Both the position numbers and the translations under genes were made by a program. A stretch of DNA of 64,000 nucleotides from Dipodascopsis uninucleata var. uninucleata (taxonomy: Eukaryota; Ascomycota; Lipomycetes; Lipomycetales; Lipomycetaceae): positions 372,001 to 436,000 of the forward strand of contig JAJLTO010000007.1 in the NCBI GenBank assembly GCA_030568195.1. Direction: 5' to 3'. Each line of letters begins with the position of its first letter. Within the stretch, counting starts at the first letter, position 1. Positions 20,573 through 31,772 of this stretch are shown here, piece by piece. Under the pieces are notes generated by a model. It was not told where the DNA came from. It saw only the letters and a list, made by a program, of their open reading frames with translations, and did not search any database.

Positions 20573-22148
20573 ATGGCATCTGATAAAGAGAAGATAAAGG
20601 AGGAAAATGCGTCAACTGTGGATGAAAATCCTGAAGAAGCAGAGACTGAAATTGAAGGAGACTTTGAGGACATGGAGGTCGACGAAGATCACACAGTAGC
20701 GTCACCAAAGGAGCCGAAGAAACCTAATAACAATTCAATGAGCTCTAATGAGCATAAAGAAGATGTCATAGAAAATACAAGTGAAAATTCTGCGATCGAG
20801 AGTTTAGTTGGCACAGGGACCAATGAGATGGAGTTGAGTAGAACAGGCGGTAAAGACGAGGCTCATGCAGAACACACCGCTAATGGTGAGAGTGAAGCGA
20901 AAGAGGAGGAAGATACAGAGAGTATCAAAGAAGTTAAGAGTAAGTTAATTCACTCAGCAGGAAGAATCTTGGATGGAGATAGTACCGCGAGTGACAGACG
21001 AGCGGAGTCTGACAGCCCCGCTGTGCAGGATTCAACTGAGGTGATCGCACACGATGTTGCTCGAACCCAGAGCTTGAGTATTCATGCTGCAAGACAAAGC
21101 AATAAGAACGAGGTCGAAGCTGATGCTTATACCGAAACAGATGCTCACGGTGATATAAATGAGGATGCCGATGCTGATGTTGGCGCTGAAGGTGATGATG
21201 AGGAAATTGTAGATGCCGATGCTGACGAGGAGGGCGACGCGGATGCCGACGCAGATGGTGAAGAAGAATTATCCACTACGAAAGCAAAACGGAAAAGAGA
21301 TGATGATACGGATGATGAAGGTATGTTAACTGTATTTTCTGTAGCAAAGTACTTGTATTTAGTGCAGCTATTTCTCCACAGTCTTTTGTCGGCTAAAATG
21401 CTAATAATCAATATATCGTGCTATCGTGCTAATACATTATCATTTTCTTTGTTGTAGAGCGAACACAGAAAAGAAAAGCAGCAGTATTATCACTTACGGA
21501 GATTGAAGTTGAATTCGCAAAACTCAGAGACAGGTATGTGGGAAGTAGCAAATAGACGTGATAGTCAGTAGCCTAGTTTGAGAGACTCAACCAGGTGACT
21601 AGCAATACGAGTTTGAGAGCTGACATATTCCAATCGACAGATTGCATGAGGACAAGATACTTCGGCTACAGGCGGAAATTGATATGTGCCACGATGGTAC
21701 ACATCCAGAACTAGCTGGTGTATACGGCCAAATATCGCGAACTCGTGATGAAAAGGTTCGACTTGCAGACTGTCAGCTTAAATATAGACGCCGCTGTATT
21801 GAAAATCAAACGAAGTCGTTTCGTGAACACATTCATCAGCAATTTCTGAGAAATAAGGCAGAGTTCAGATCCAAAATGATCAGAGAAACAACTGAGTTGT
21901 GGTATAGGGTGAATAAAGAGCGAAGGCAAATTGATACTTTGGTTCCTTATTACGGATACCAGATAACAGACAAACGCTCAGTTCTTGTTCGTCAACGACA
22001 AGCAGAATACCAGGAAATTGCCATATTGTCTGGAATTGCCAGATATATCGGATTTCCAGCCGCTCCTGAGATAAAATCTGCCACTCAAGACGAGATCGCC
22101 GAGGACTTAGATGCCCTACAAGCAGTCCCTAGAATGATGTATTTATAG
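20573..22148 (+). CDS. DEP1: Dep1/Sds3-like subunit of an Rpd3L-type deacetylase complex
   Basis: Three exons (20573-21320, 21458-21533, 21641-22148) join in phase to 443 residues. The N-terminal 250 residues are acidic and repetitive, with many Asp-Ala repeats around residues 190-235. The Sds3-like domain begins at the exon 1/2 junction with SLTEIEVEFAKLRDRLHEDK and continues through CHDGTHPELAGVYGQI and a long basic helix. Such proteins scaffold the Sin3/Rpd3 large histone deacetylase complex. Sds3 and Dep1 share the domain; the acidic N-terminus favours Dep1. Confidence 0.85.
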
Positions 22149-22424
22149 TCTACTTGTTTTCTAATGTTTTATGCTCACATCTGTCTGTTTCATAATTTTT
22201 CGTCAGTTCTTGTATGTAATTTTAGGTGGGTTTAATGGTAATAAAGTATTACAGTCACTATGCACATTATGCATATAATATATTTTTAAGGGACGCACGA
22301 AAATCTTAAACAGAACAATTGAATTAATCCGTTACAAAACTATATTCACAGTTATCTTAAACTTTTTGTACATTTTCCACCTATGAATAAGAAAGCAAAT
22401 AAACCACACACATGGGTAATAAAT

Positions 22425-23131
22425 CTACTTCAATGGGATGAATCGACTGGAGTGAGTAGCACCAATACCTGGTCTACCGTGTTTGACTGGAGTATAAGAG
22501 ATAGAGAATTCCCCAAGATAGAAACCGACCATCTAAAAAAAGAATTAGAACACAACATATATCTAAATTATGATGATTTTCGAAAGCTACACCATCAATT
22601 ACGCAAACAGTTTCAAAAACATACCTCAGGCTTAATCTCAACCTGGTTGAACACTTTTCCATTGTAGATACCAATGACACTTCCAATCATCTCTGGAACG
22701 ATAATCATATTGCGAAGATGAGTCTTGACAACAGCAGGCTTCTCATTTGGCTTGGCCTCCTGACGAGCCTTGCGGAGCTTCTTAATCAAACCCATAGGCT
22801 TACGCTTAAGACCTCTTTGAAGACGTCTTCGAGCACGGGCATGAACCAAGTCAACGAACTTCTCTGGAGAGAGATCCAACAAGTCATTGAGATCAACTCC
22901 TCTGAAAGAGAATGTGCGGAATTGTCTCTTCTTACGGTTCTCTGTAAACAAAGAAATCTCAATCAGCATTTTCTTTCCTGGCGTATCCACTTCGCGAAAA
23001 GCATTTAATCCATAATACAAGTACAATAATACCAATCACATCGTTCCAGAACATAAAATAGGACATCATCTTATTCCTGTCAATTACTTACCGGCAGCTT
23101 CAATAGCTTCTTTGTCGTATTCTTCAGACAT
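22425..23131 (-). CDS. RPS15: 40S ribosomal protein S15 (uS19)
   Basis: Three exons (23092-23131, 22625-22941, 22425-22532) give 154 residues. [40 protein letters not shown] and the last exon ([18 protein letters not shown]) match uS19 throughout. The protein sits in the 40S head near the decoding site and its tail reaches the P-site tRNA. The C-terminal exon is only 108 nt. Intron 1 (150 nt) carries loose C/D-box-like words discussed under rejected items. A HomolD box lies 133 bp upstream in sense orientation. Confidence 0.97.
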
Positions 23132-23263
23132 TTTGACTGTGAATCTTTAAATTATTAGATACTACCAAAATAAAAACGATATTGAATAATTTACATCTGG
23201 TTCTCCTCTCCTGTGAGTGAGCGTAGCAAATATTGTTTGCCCTTTCCCTATAATTTGATACGC

Positions 23264-23271
23264 TGTGACTG
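23264..23271 (-). promoter_or_regulatory. HomolD-like box (CAGTCACA on the minus strand)
   Basis: TGTGACTG on the plus strand is the HomolD element that drives ribosomal protein genes in fission yeast and other ascomycetes. It is in sense orientation for RPS15 and lies in the 375-bp divergent RPS15/RPP2 promoter, so it may serve both genes. Confidence 0.6.
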
Positions 23272-23506
23272 TTAATCCAGAATTTCACTGTGGCTGACTG
23301 GATAATTTAGGGCTACAACCTAAGTCTTTCATTACCCACCACTCGGCGCCCACAACACAAAATTCTACTCATATCCAAATTCAATACTAATTACTTCTAC
23401 TGACTACGCCTTATTTTTTTTTTGAGACGTGCGAAGAATAGTCCGCTGAGAGTAGCTTAAACTTGATTATTCTCCATATCTCTTCTAGTTGTTTAATTTA
23501 TTAAAA

Positions 23507-24055
23507 AGTGAGTGTAATCTGAAATGAATATTTATGACTAAATGCGATATGAATTGCTAACTTGCTTTGTTGTTGCCTATAGTGAAGTACATCGCTGCCT
23601 ATCTTTTGTTGACCTCTGCAGGTAACACCTCCCCATCGGCTGAGGACATCACCAATGTTCTTTCTTCAGTTGGTATTGAAGTAGAGGATGATCGACTCTC
23701 TTCTTTACTCTCCGAACTTGAGGGAAAGAACATTGACGAAGTATGAAATATTTTTCTTTTGGAGACAATTTTGTTCGAAATTTCACTGTACTTGACTGAT
23801 TCTAACTTTGTAACATAGTTGATTGCTGAGGGATCTAGCAAATTGGCTTCCGTCCCATCTGGCGGTGCCGTTGCTGCAACTGGTGCTGCTGCTGCCGCTG
23901 CTGGTGGTGATGCTGCTGCTGCAGAAGAAGAAGCTCCAAAGGAGGAGGAGAAGGAGGAATCCGATGATGATATGGGTAAGTTATATACTCCTAGACAATG
24001 CTTTTAATATATATACTAATAATGTGTCAATATAGGATTCGGTCTGTTCGACTAA
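23507..24055 (+). CDS. RPP2: 60S acidic ribosomal stalk protein P2
   Basis: Four coding exons (23507, 23583-23740, 23819-23975, 24036-24055) give 111 residues, the usual P2 length. The start codon is split: its A is the last base of exon 1 and TG opens exon 2, after a GTGAGT donor and a TTGCTAAC branch. The N-terminus [20 protein letters not shown] and the end [13 protein letters not shown] are diagnostic, with an Ala/Gly hinge between. P1/P2 pairs on uL10 form the stalk that recruits translation GTPases. Intron 2 has a GTATGA donor. An upstream 5' UTR belongs to exon 1. Confidence 0.95.
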
Positions 24056-24510
24056 ACATATTATTGTGAAAGTCATTTTCCATAAATCCAAAAGTAAATG
24101 AAGTGTTAGAAAAAGAGTGTGCTGCGGGTTGACTGTTTGCATCATTTCTTGTATTTATTTGTAGTATATAGTCTGCATGTAATGATTAAATGGAGCTCTT
24201 GGCACTAATTTTTCGTTTTTTTCTGCCATTATATAATGAGATCGTAAATATTCGTATTAATCTGTAGTAGTATAGTGAGGAGACGTGAGGAAACATTTGT
24301 AGTAGATGATGAAAAACGTTGTTTAGGGTTTATTGATCAATTTTTGTGTGTGGTATATAAGCGTAGCATTTAATTCAAGCGATAGATCATTTGTAGACTT
24401 GAGATGTGTAGAGTTTGCATTATTAGAACGATAGTTGACGTATATAAAAGCTGGTTAATTAAGGAGTCGTTCAAAGGTTTTGTACTTGAGGAGGATTCAG
24501 AAGACTCTGC
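24056..24510. other. gene-free stretch between RPP2 and SPT2
   Basis: RPP2 3' flank followed by the SPT2 promoter with TATATAAAAG at about 24440. No exon-like stretch was found. Confidence 0.5.
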
Positions 24511-25706
24511 ATGACTATGAGCTTCTCACAGTTGTTAGCACAGGCGACGTCGCTTTCTAATAAATCCCAGTCGGCGGCAGGTGGAACTACGAGTCATGGA
24601 AAAGTTGGACCGGATTCGACCAAACAGGATTCTCAAGGAAAGCCTTCTTTAACCTCAGTACTTCCTGCTACTGGCTCTGGGAGCGCTACTTCTTCAGGAG
24701 TGATCACAGGAAGCAAAGATCGGTCAAAACAGCTTGCATTGGTGGAGAAATTGAAGGCAAGACAAGCCCTCTCAAAGTCCTCTTCGTCGTCATCGCTGGT
24801 ATCAACTAAGTTAACACAGGGAAGTGGTCCTGACAAAAATAGTGATTTAAAGAAGTCTCATGGTATAGATTCGTTCATGAAGAATGCATCTTCAAGTTCT
24901 ACACCAACATCTGCACTCGCTGCGGCAAGAAAGAAGGTACGAGAACTTTTCTCAGCGTTACTCGTTTATAAATCAAGGTATCCTAACATATTTATTGATT
25001 ATTATAGCCGAATTTCCTACAGATTTTACAGCAAGCCGAAAAAATAGACTCAGAGAAGCTCAAGGTCACAGTCAAAGCTCGTGATCTAAAGCGTAAAAAC
25101 TCACGGACCGGTACAACGTCCAAAGAGAGTCATTCACCCAGTCCGCGTCCTGAATCTGCTGACTCGCAAATATCAAAGAACAAAGTGTCTACCAATAAAC
25201 CTGGCATCATTTCAGAATCAGTTAAAAATGGCTTGATACCTAGTAAGAATGGAAAGACGAAAATTGATGCAAGTAAAAAATCACCAGAAAAAGCAAGTGT
25301 GTCGCACACTCCTGCTCCGTTTGCTAAGCCAATGGAAGGTCTATTGAAAAAGCGAAAGAGCAGATACAATGAGGAATCTGATAGTTCATTGGATGATTTC
25401 ATAGTTTCGGAAGATGACGAGGAGAGTCAGGAGAAGTATTCGTATGAATCCTCAAGAACTAGAGGCGCAAAAGATCCTGGATACGACAGAGAAGAGATTT
25501 GGAATTTATTCAGGAGACGGGGTCAAGGTAGTAGGCCATCCTACAACGATTTTGATGACGATGACGATGACATGGAGGTATCTGGATTTGATGTTCTGCG
25601 GGAGGAGTCGCGAAGTACTGCCGTCGGAAGACGCGAGGATGAACTAGAAGAACTCGCGGAGAAACAGAGACTTGAGAAGAAGAAGCGACTTAAACGGGCC
25701 AAATGA
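24511..25706 (+). CDS. SPT2: Spt2-like histone-binding chromatin protein
   Basis: Two exons (24511-24936, 25008-25706) join in phase 0 to 374 residues. The intron has a GTACGA donor and a CCTAAC branch. The N-terminal part is Ser/Lys-rich and basic, with KKPNFLQILQQAEKID across the junction. The C-terminal SPT2 domain holds GYDREEIWNLFRRRGQGSRP, an Asp-rich run and a closing basic coiled helix ending KKKRLKRAK. Spt2 binds H3-H4 during transcription and helps keep nucleosomes in transcribed genes. The C-terminus shape and motifs make the call. Confidence 0.85.
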
Positions 25707-26040
25707 AGGCTCCATGCATATTACATATTAAGTCGTGTTCAGCGACATTTATTATATTTAGCAGTTCACCGCTACATAAGATGTAGTGGCGACAGCTGGA
25801 TTATTTTTCATTTCATGTAAACATCATCCTGTTGGGACTTTACTCATATAACTAGTTCTACTATATAATAGACCATGGTTATCCTGCGTATGTATTGTTA
25901 AATATAATAGTTAATTTAATAGAAATCTTTAACATCTCGATTTTTAATATCCGATTTGTTAATGCCAATATAATTTTAAATATTATAGTCTATTGTTATT
26001 GTTATTGTTTAATTTAGTCGTTGCGTCGTGATCAAGTCAA
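25707..26040. other. gene-free stretch between SPT2 and CYS3
   Basis: A 9-bp stem with one G-T pair and a 3-nt loop lies at 25769-25789 (CCGCTACAT, AAG, ATGTAGTGG), perhaps in the SPT2 3' UTR. The rest is AT-rich. Confidence 0.35.
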
Positions 26041-27240
26041 ATGTCTAATACGTCCACTCGTCACTCCGGATCAGAATTCGGGACATTAGCAGTCCATGCG
26101 GGAACTCGTCCTGATCCCCAAACTGGTGCTGTGATATCTCCTATATCTCTCTCAACCACGTTTGCACAAATAGAGCCCGCTACACCGATCGGTAAGTATG
26201 AGTATTCTAGATCGAGCAATCCAAACAGGGATGAATTTGAAAAGGCTGTCGCGACTCTGGAGCAGGCAGCCTATGGTCTAGCATTCTCATCTGGAAGTGC
26301 AACCACTGCCGTAATTCTCCAGTCACTTGAATCAGGAAGCCATGTTATATCATCTGCGGACGTGTATGGTGGCACGCATCGCTATTTTACCAAGTTAGCT
26401 AGTAACCATGGGCTCGAAGTTTCATTCACGAGTCAGATGGAGGATCGCTTAGAGAGCTTAATCCAACAAAACACGAGGATGGTATGGGTAGAATCTCCCT
26501 CAAATCCTACGCTTACAATAACAGACATTCAGAAAGTATCAGAATTGGCCAAAAGATACTCCCTCTTACTTGTGGTCGACAACACTTTTCTTGGACCATA
26601 CATACAAAACCCGATCAGGCTTGGCGCAGATATTGTTGTTCATTCTGTCACTAAATATATCAATGGTCATTCAGACGTCGTTATGGGGGCTGCAGTTATG
26701 AATGATCTGCAGATCTATGAAAATCTTTCCTTTCTGCAGAACGCCATAGGTGCTGTGCCCTCAGCATTCGATTGTTGGCTCGCGCATCGCGGTCTGAAGA
26801 CATTGCATTTACGGTCTCGAGCTAGCAGCATGAACGCCCGTATGATTGCACAGGCACTGACAGCTCAGAAGGAGAATAATCAAGTATTGCTTGTTAATTA
26901 TCCAGGTCTGGATGGGCATGTGCGCAGCGATGTAGTTCAAAAACAGCATCGGGAAGGCATGGGTGGCGGTATGGTATCGTTTAGAATTGCGGGTGGAATC
27001 GATGCCGCTCGCAAATTTTGCCAGGTCACTCGTATATTTTCACTTGCGGAGTCACTTGGCGGTGTGGAAAGTCTTTGTGAACTTCCTGCTTTGATGACCC
27101 ACGCTGGAATTAATCAGAATGAGCGGGAAAGTGTAGGAGTGTATAATGATCTTATTAGACTTTCTGTTGGTATTGAAGATGGTAAAGATCTTGTAAATGA
27201 CGTATTACAAGCATTAGAGAATGCCAGCTTGCGATCTTAG
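26041..27240 (+). CDS. CYS3: cystathionine gamma-lyase
   Basis: An intronless gene of 399 residues. It belongs to the PLP-dependent Cys/Met metabolism family and splits cystathionine to cysteine, 2-oxobutyrate and ammonia. The PLP lysine is K205 in HSVTKYINGHSDVVMG. YSRSSNPNR (55-63) holds the phosphate-binding tyrosine and arginine, and SSGSATTA (83-90) the phosphate loop. ESLGGVESL and HAGINQNERESVGV near the C-terminus are typical. Length matches yeast Cys3 (394). Cystathionine beta-lyases are related, but the overall fit favours gamma-lyase. Confidence 0.92.
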   Translation: MSNTSTRHSGSEFGTLAVHAGTRPDPQTGAVISPISLSTTFAQIEPATPIGKYEYSRSSNPNRDEFEKAVATLEQAAYGLAFSSGSATTAVILQSLESGSHVISSADVYGGTHRYFTKLASNHGLEVSFTSQMEDRLESLIQQNTRMVWVESPSNPTLTITDIQKVSELAKRYSLLLVVDNTFLGPYIQNPIRLGADIVVHSVTKYINGHSDVVMGAAVMNDLQIYENLSFLQNAIGAVPSAFDCWLAHRGLKTLHLRSRASSMNARMIAQALTAQKENNQVLLVNYPGLDGHVRSDVVQKQHREGMGGGMVSFRIAGGIDAARKFCQVTRIFSLAESLGGVESLCELPALMTHAGINQNERESVGVYNDLIRLSVGIEDGKDLVNDVLQALENASLRS

Positions 27241-27561
27241 ATTTTGTGCATCTTTGATGTTAGTATTACAGAGTAATATAAAATAATTAATTTTGAGATA
27301 TCATAGTGAGAATATGCTGTTTTACATATTGGGCCGGATGCTGTTATAATCATTTTGTAGGCAGTGTTGTTTTGATTTGGGAGAAAGATCGAATTTTGTA
27401 AACGTGTCCAGACGGTTCTTTTTTATATTTAAGCAGATATAGATGTAGATTGATCTGAACATTATACTGTTCTCTTATTACCCGTAACTCTTAAATAACT
27501 AGTATCATTGGTCTCATATCGAGGCGTATATCATAGATCTAGCATAAAGTGAGCCCATCCA
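27241..27561. other. gene-free stretch between CYS3 and SIL1
   Basis: AT-rich 3' flank and promoter. Nothing notable was seen. Confidence 0.5.
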
Positions 27562-29096
27562 ATGCGTGGGGACGTTTTTATTCCTGTTTTTTTAATCGTG
27601 ATCTTGAGAGTGGTGCTCGCCTTAAATCAGAGCTATGATACAGCAAAAGACTTGATCTGCGTCGAAGGCTCAAAGTCATGCTATCCGAAAGTTTTTGAAC
27701 CAGATTACGAATGGAAGGCTATATTACCGGGCCAGGAAATTCCTCCAGGTTGGTTTTGTTATTTTGAATCGAGAATAAATCTTGACCAATATGCAGATGA
27801 CATGATTCTAACACCGTTTTCAAAGGTTTGCATGTGAGGATGAATTTTGAGAATGGCAAAAGGGAGGCAAAGATACTATCGAATTCCGAAATATCCAACA
27901 ATACACAGATTTCTATCGTTAAGTCTGAGGCTACTACTGTAGAGGACTCTGGAATAGATCAGCATCACGACGAGCCAGAGTATTATCACGAACAGGCTAC
28001 ATTTAGCATTAGCGATAGCAATGGCGACGACATATTCGTATCGCACAAACCAAATCCTCATATAACGCTTGATGAACAGGAAGAGTTCAAAAGCACGCTG
28101 TCGTACGTTCTCAATGCTTTGACGAACCGTATCAAAGAAAGAGTAAACAATGACGATGCTGAGAGTGAAGTGCTTAAGCCGATGCTGGCTGAACTAAACA
28201 TCCTCGGAGAGGAAGCAACAGACCTAGAAATCCTCCTGGAGGGATTAAGGAACTTAGAAGATTTTTCTCACGAAATCGATTTTGGTCTCAGACTTGCTCA
28301 TCCAGATATTTTACCAGTACTCTTGACTTCAGTTAAGGACGATGCGTCAGAAGCTGTTAGATCTCTTTGTTCGCGTATTATTGGTTCGTCCCTTAGAAAC
28401 AATATTCCGGCTTTGCAACTAGCTATACCTTCGCAGGCTGTGCTTAATTTACTGGATGCATTCAAAAATGAAAATGATTCTTATGTTCGCGGCCGAATTC
28501 TTTTCGCATTAGCGTCCTCAATTCATGGAAAGTATGGTAGGAAAGAGTATGTGAATAGTAAAGGAGGTCAGATACTTCGTGAACATTTTGAGTCGGATCC
28601 GCTTGATGAAGATTTTCTTGGAAGATGCGGAACGTTTGTGGAGGACTCTTTTGTCAACGACATGATGACTTCTTCCGAGTCTCGGATGGAACAATTGTCT
28701 GACGCTGCAGAACATGAGCTTCAGTCTGAAATGGGTTTATGGTGCTCATCTTTTCAAGATGCGCTTGCCAGTGATTCAATAACGAGAGTCGACGTACGTG
28801 ACAAAATATTCTCTGCTCTTTCTGCTATAAAGGTAAAATATGCCAAGTACTGTCCAGTTAAGGACTCATTCCGAAACTGGATGGCTGACAAAATCAATGA
28901 GAGAAACTCGTGGCTAGAGAAGCTAGATAAGAATTCAATCGAGGAGAAGAATTCTGTTTTAAAGATAGCCACGGCTGAAATTACAGACATTGAAAATGAT
29001 AGGATATTTTTGGACAAACTTGCCCAGGCTCGACATGTTCTATTTGGAAACCCAAAAGCTGCTCGAAAGGCATTTAGTGATCATGATGAGTTATAG
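27562..29096 (+). CDS. SIL1: ER Hsp70 nucleotide exchange factor Sil1
   Basis: Two exons (27562-27748, 27826-29096) give 485 residues. A signal peptide (about 1-21) is followed by the fungal Sil1 signature YEWKAILPGQEIPPG, which continues across the intron as LHVRMNFENGKREAKIL. The body is helical armadillo-like repeats, and the protein ends HDEL for ER retention. Sil1 releases ADP from BiP/Kar2. The intron donor is GTTGGT, far from consensus, but a TTCTAAC branch 13 nt before the AAG acceptor and the restored signature support it. Without splicing the frame ends after 91 codons. Confidence 0.9.
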
Positions 29097-29429
29097 GCAT
29101 AACTACAATGCTTTAGTATACTCATATTTACTTCTTTACGAACTGTTATAATGCGAAACCATGTAATGGATGTTTTACGAATAATTTTCTTCGCATTACT
29201 CTCTCATCTCTGTAATATAATATTATAATCTGACTTACAATCTACATTTGAAGAAACGCGTGTAACTGTAGACTTCAAAGACAAACCGTTATAAACACCT
29301 AACCCTATGAGACGACCTGAAGTCTCGGATAGCTTCGTCCTGAAGTTCAATATCGCTGCATGATAGTACCGCAGAGCTGTATATTGATCTGGAAAACGGT
29401 ATCTTTAGGCTAGATATTTCTGGTGCTAA
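29097..29429. other. gene-free stretch between SIL1 and EXO70
   Basis: AT-rich. A CCTAACCCTA word at about 29299-29308 resembles a HomolE or telomere-type motif, but a single copy means little. A 25-codon ORF near 29154 has no support. Confidence 0.4.
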
Positions 29430-31395
29430 ATGTCAAGGATAGGAATTTTCAAGGCAGTGCCAGGCCAAGAAAAGATTCATAATGGCAAGGCTTCTTCTCT
29501 GGAAGTCGCCCTAGGTAGCGCAGATCAGCTGTCGCAAAGAATTATTAGCTCTCTTGGTAGGATCAGTGGTGCATCTACCGTGATCCAAGATGCTATCAAA
29601 CCAATATCTGGTACAACGCAGACCTATGCCAGTATTGCAAAGAGTGAGTGAGAACTTTTACGAAAATGTTGCTTCATGCTAGGAACAGTTAAGCAACCAG
29701 TATGATTACAACAATCTCATTGCCTACTAATATCATTTGTTATATTCAGATGTGGATGCCACAGTAACAGAGCTAGAAGGTCTTCGGACCTATCATTCTG
29801 TATTTGAAGAAGAAGAGCCTCGCATTAAGAGAGGAAATCTAGAGGTTGCTGAATATTTCCAAAGCATTACCAGATTGAAGGAGGCAATAAAATCTCTGGA
29901 AGGATCTACGTTGCGAAGCTCTCAGCAGGTAACATTGAAGATGAATCAGCTAATAATAACAGCGGTAGCTAATGTTAGAGATTTATATCGAAAACTTCTC
30001 GAGTCAGTATCAAAAAGTCCTATAAATGCAGATTCAAAATTCTCCCCTGTGATACCAGAAGATGCACTCAAGAAGCTTTCAGTGATGATTGACTTTTTCA
30101 TGACGACAGATATGTCTGCTGCTATTCCACTCTATGCTGATATACGAGGAAAATATATTGCTTTAAACCTTTCAAAGCTAGCGGAAGCGGTTATGCGATC
30201 GGATATTTCTCGTGTAAAAGGTCTGTATAGAAAAGGCAGCAGCTCCTTTGCTCCTTATGTTGAGAGTATCATGCAAGTGATTGTTACAGAAGACACAAAC
30301 ATCAAGGCAATTTTTAAGACATCACAAGATATTCAGAGTGCTACATCTGCTACACTAAAAGACTTGGAGAAATCATTTCAAGTCACTGTCAATTCATTGA
30401 ATGTGATGATACGCAAGAATCTGATAGCAGATTGCTTCTATGCATTCGACATCTTAGAGCAAATTCATAAGATATCTGGTGAACTGCTTTTATCAACAGA
30501 GACTCGTATATTTAACATGGAAGCTGCTAGCAAGGATCTTCGAAAAACCGCACAAGAAAGTTTTCCTGAAATGTTACGTCATTTAGAATCAAGCGTGTCC
30601 GCACTACCACAGCTTCCTCCAGATTTTACTGTAATTGAGCCCACAGACTTTTTAACGAATTGGATTTTGCAGCTTGTTGAATATGATACCATCTTAGCTC
30701 CGCTTCTCATTCAACTAGGTCCACCATTTACATGGTCTTTAAAGCTTCAATATCCCTCTACGTTTTCGTCATCTGCCACAGCAAAGGACACGCCAAGGAC
30801 GTCATATATGGGCTCCGAGCTGCTAGCTCAATTTATTGCTGAGTGTTTTGATGACTTACTTGTCAACATAGAGATAAAAGCTAGGGCGCAATACAAAAAG
30901 CTGACAAGGGTAGGTCTACAAGTTGTAGCTAACATGCTCTATATTGAGAGAGGATTGAAAGAATCTTCACAGGTAACTTCCGTTATGTCAGCTGGAAATG
31001 GCTTCGATCGCTTAGATAAAATTAGGAAGCGAGCGCTCAATATGTTTTTGGAAGGCTGGAAAGTATGCGCATCGTACCTTATGGATGTGACTATTGTGCG
31101 ATCAAATAGTACTGCTAATAAAACAACAATGAGCTCAAAGGATCGAGAAGTTATTAAAGAGAAGTTTAGAAATTTTAACACGGATTTCGAGGAACTTGTT
31201 TTGAAGTTCAAAGAGTATAATTTTACAAATAAAGAGCTACGAGAATATCTAGCTAAGGAAGTCGCATTCATTTCTCCACTGTATCATCGATTTTATGATC
31301 GACATAAGTCAGGAGAGTTTTCCAAGCATACAGAGAAGTACATAAAGTATACAAAGGCTCAATTAGACCAAGTTCTTTCATCTCTAGCAGATTAA
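29430..31395 (+). CDS. EXO70: exocyst subunit Exo70
   Basis: Two exons (29430-29643, 29750-31395) with a GTGAGT donor join in phase 1 to 619 residues. The N-terminal coiled coil (about 25-100) precedes helical rod repeats. The C-terminal domain, with FNTDFEELVLKFKEYNFTNK and LYHRFYDRHKSGEFSKH followed by KYIKYT, is the Exo70 membrane-binding end and is rich in Lys. Exo70 tethers secretory vesicles by binding PI(4,5)P2 and Rho GTPases. Length matches yeast Exo70 (623). Confidence 0.93.
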
Positions 31396-31772
31396 TCTTG
31401 TGTGGCTATGTACATCGCTAGATCTTACCATCAATTCTCGATATGCTACAGCTCGACTCAAGATTCATTTTACAACACTTTGCCAATGTTTACTATGCGA
31501 TTTCTAAAGCTAATGGGAAGCCAATTATTTGAGATATTCAAGAATTTATCTAGTTAACTATTTCATTATTTTTACAGCTTTTGTGTAAGAATTTAGTCGT
31601 TTCATATTTTACAAAAACCATTGAGCTAGAAACCCATAAGACGTAACGTGTACTTCCAATAGTCACAAATGTTTTAGTAACATTAAGCACTCAAAATACA
31701 TAAATTAAACCATCAATTGAAAATGAGAGAGTCTGAGAAAAGTGTCACAATAAAAAGCCTAATGTATCATAT
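31396..31772. other. gene-free stretch between convergent EXO70 and CYR1
   Basis: 3' flanks of both genes. A 36-codon open stretch at about 31431-31538(+), preceded by a CTAG acceptor-like word, has no partner exon. No other feature was seen. Confidence 0.4.

Noticed and set aside
22942-23091. C/D snoRNA-like words in RPS15 intron 1 (ATGATGT ... CTGA)
   Set aside because: The C box is imperfect, no terminal stem was found and I could not match a guide to rRNA. A snoRNA scan would settle it.
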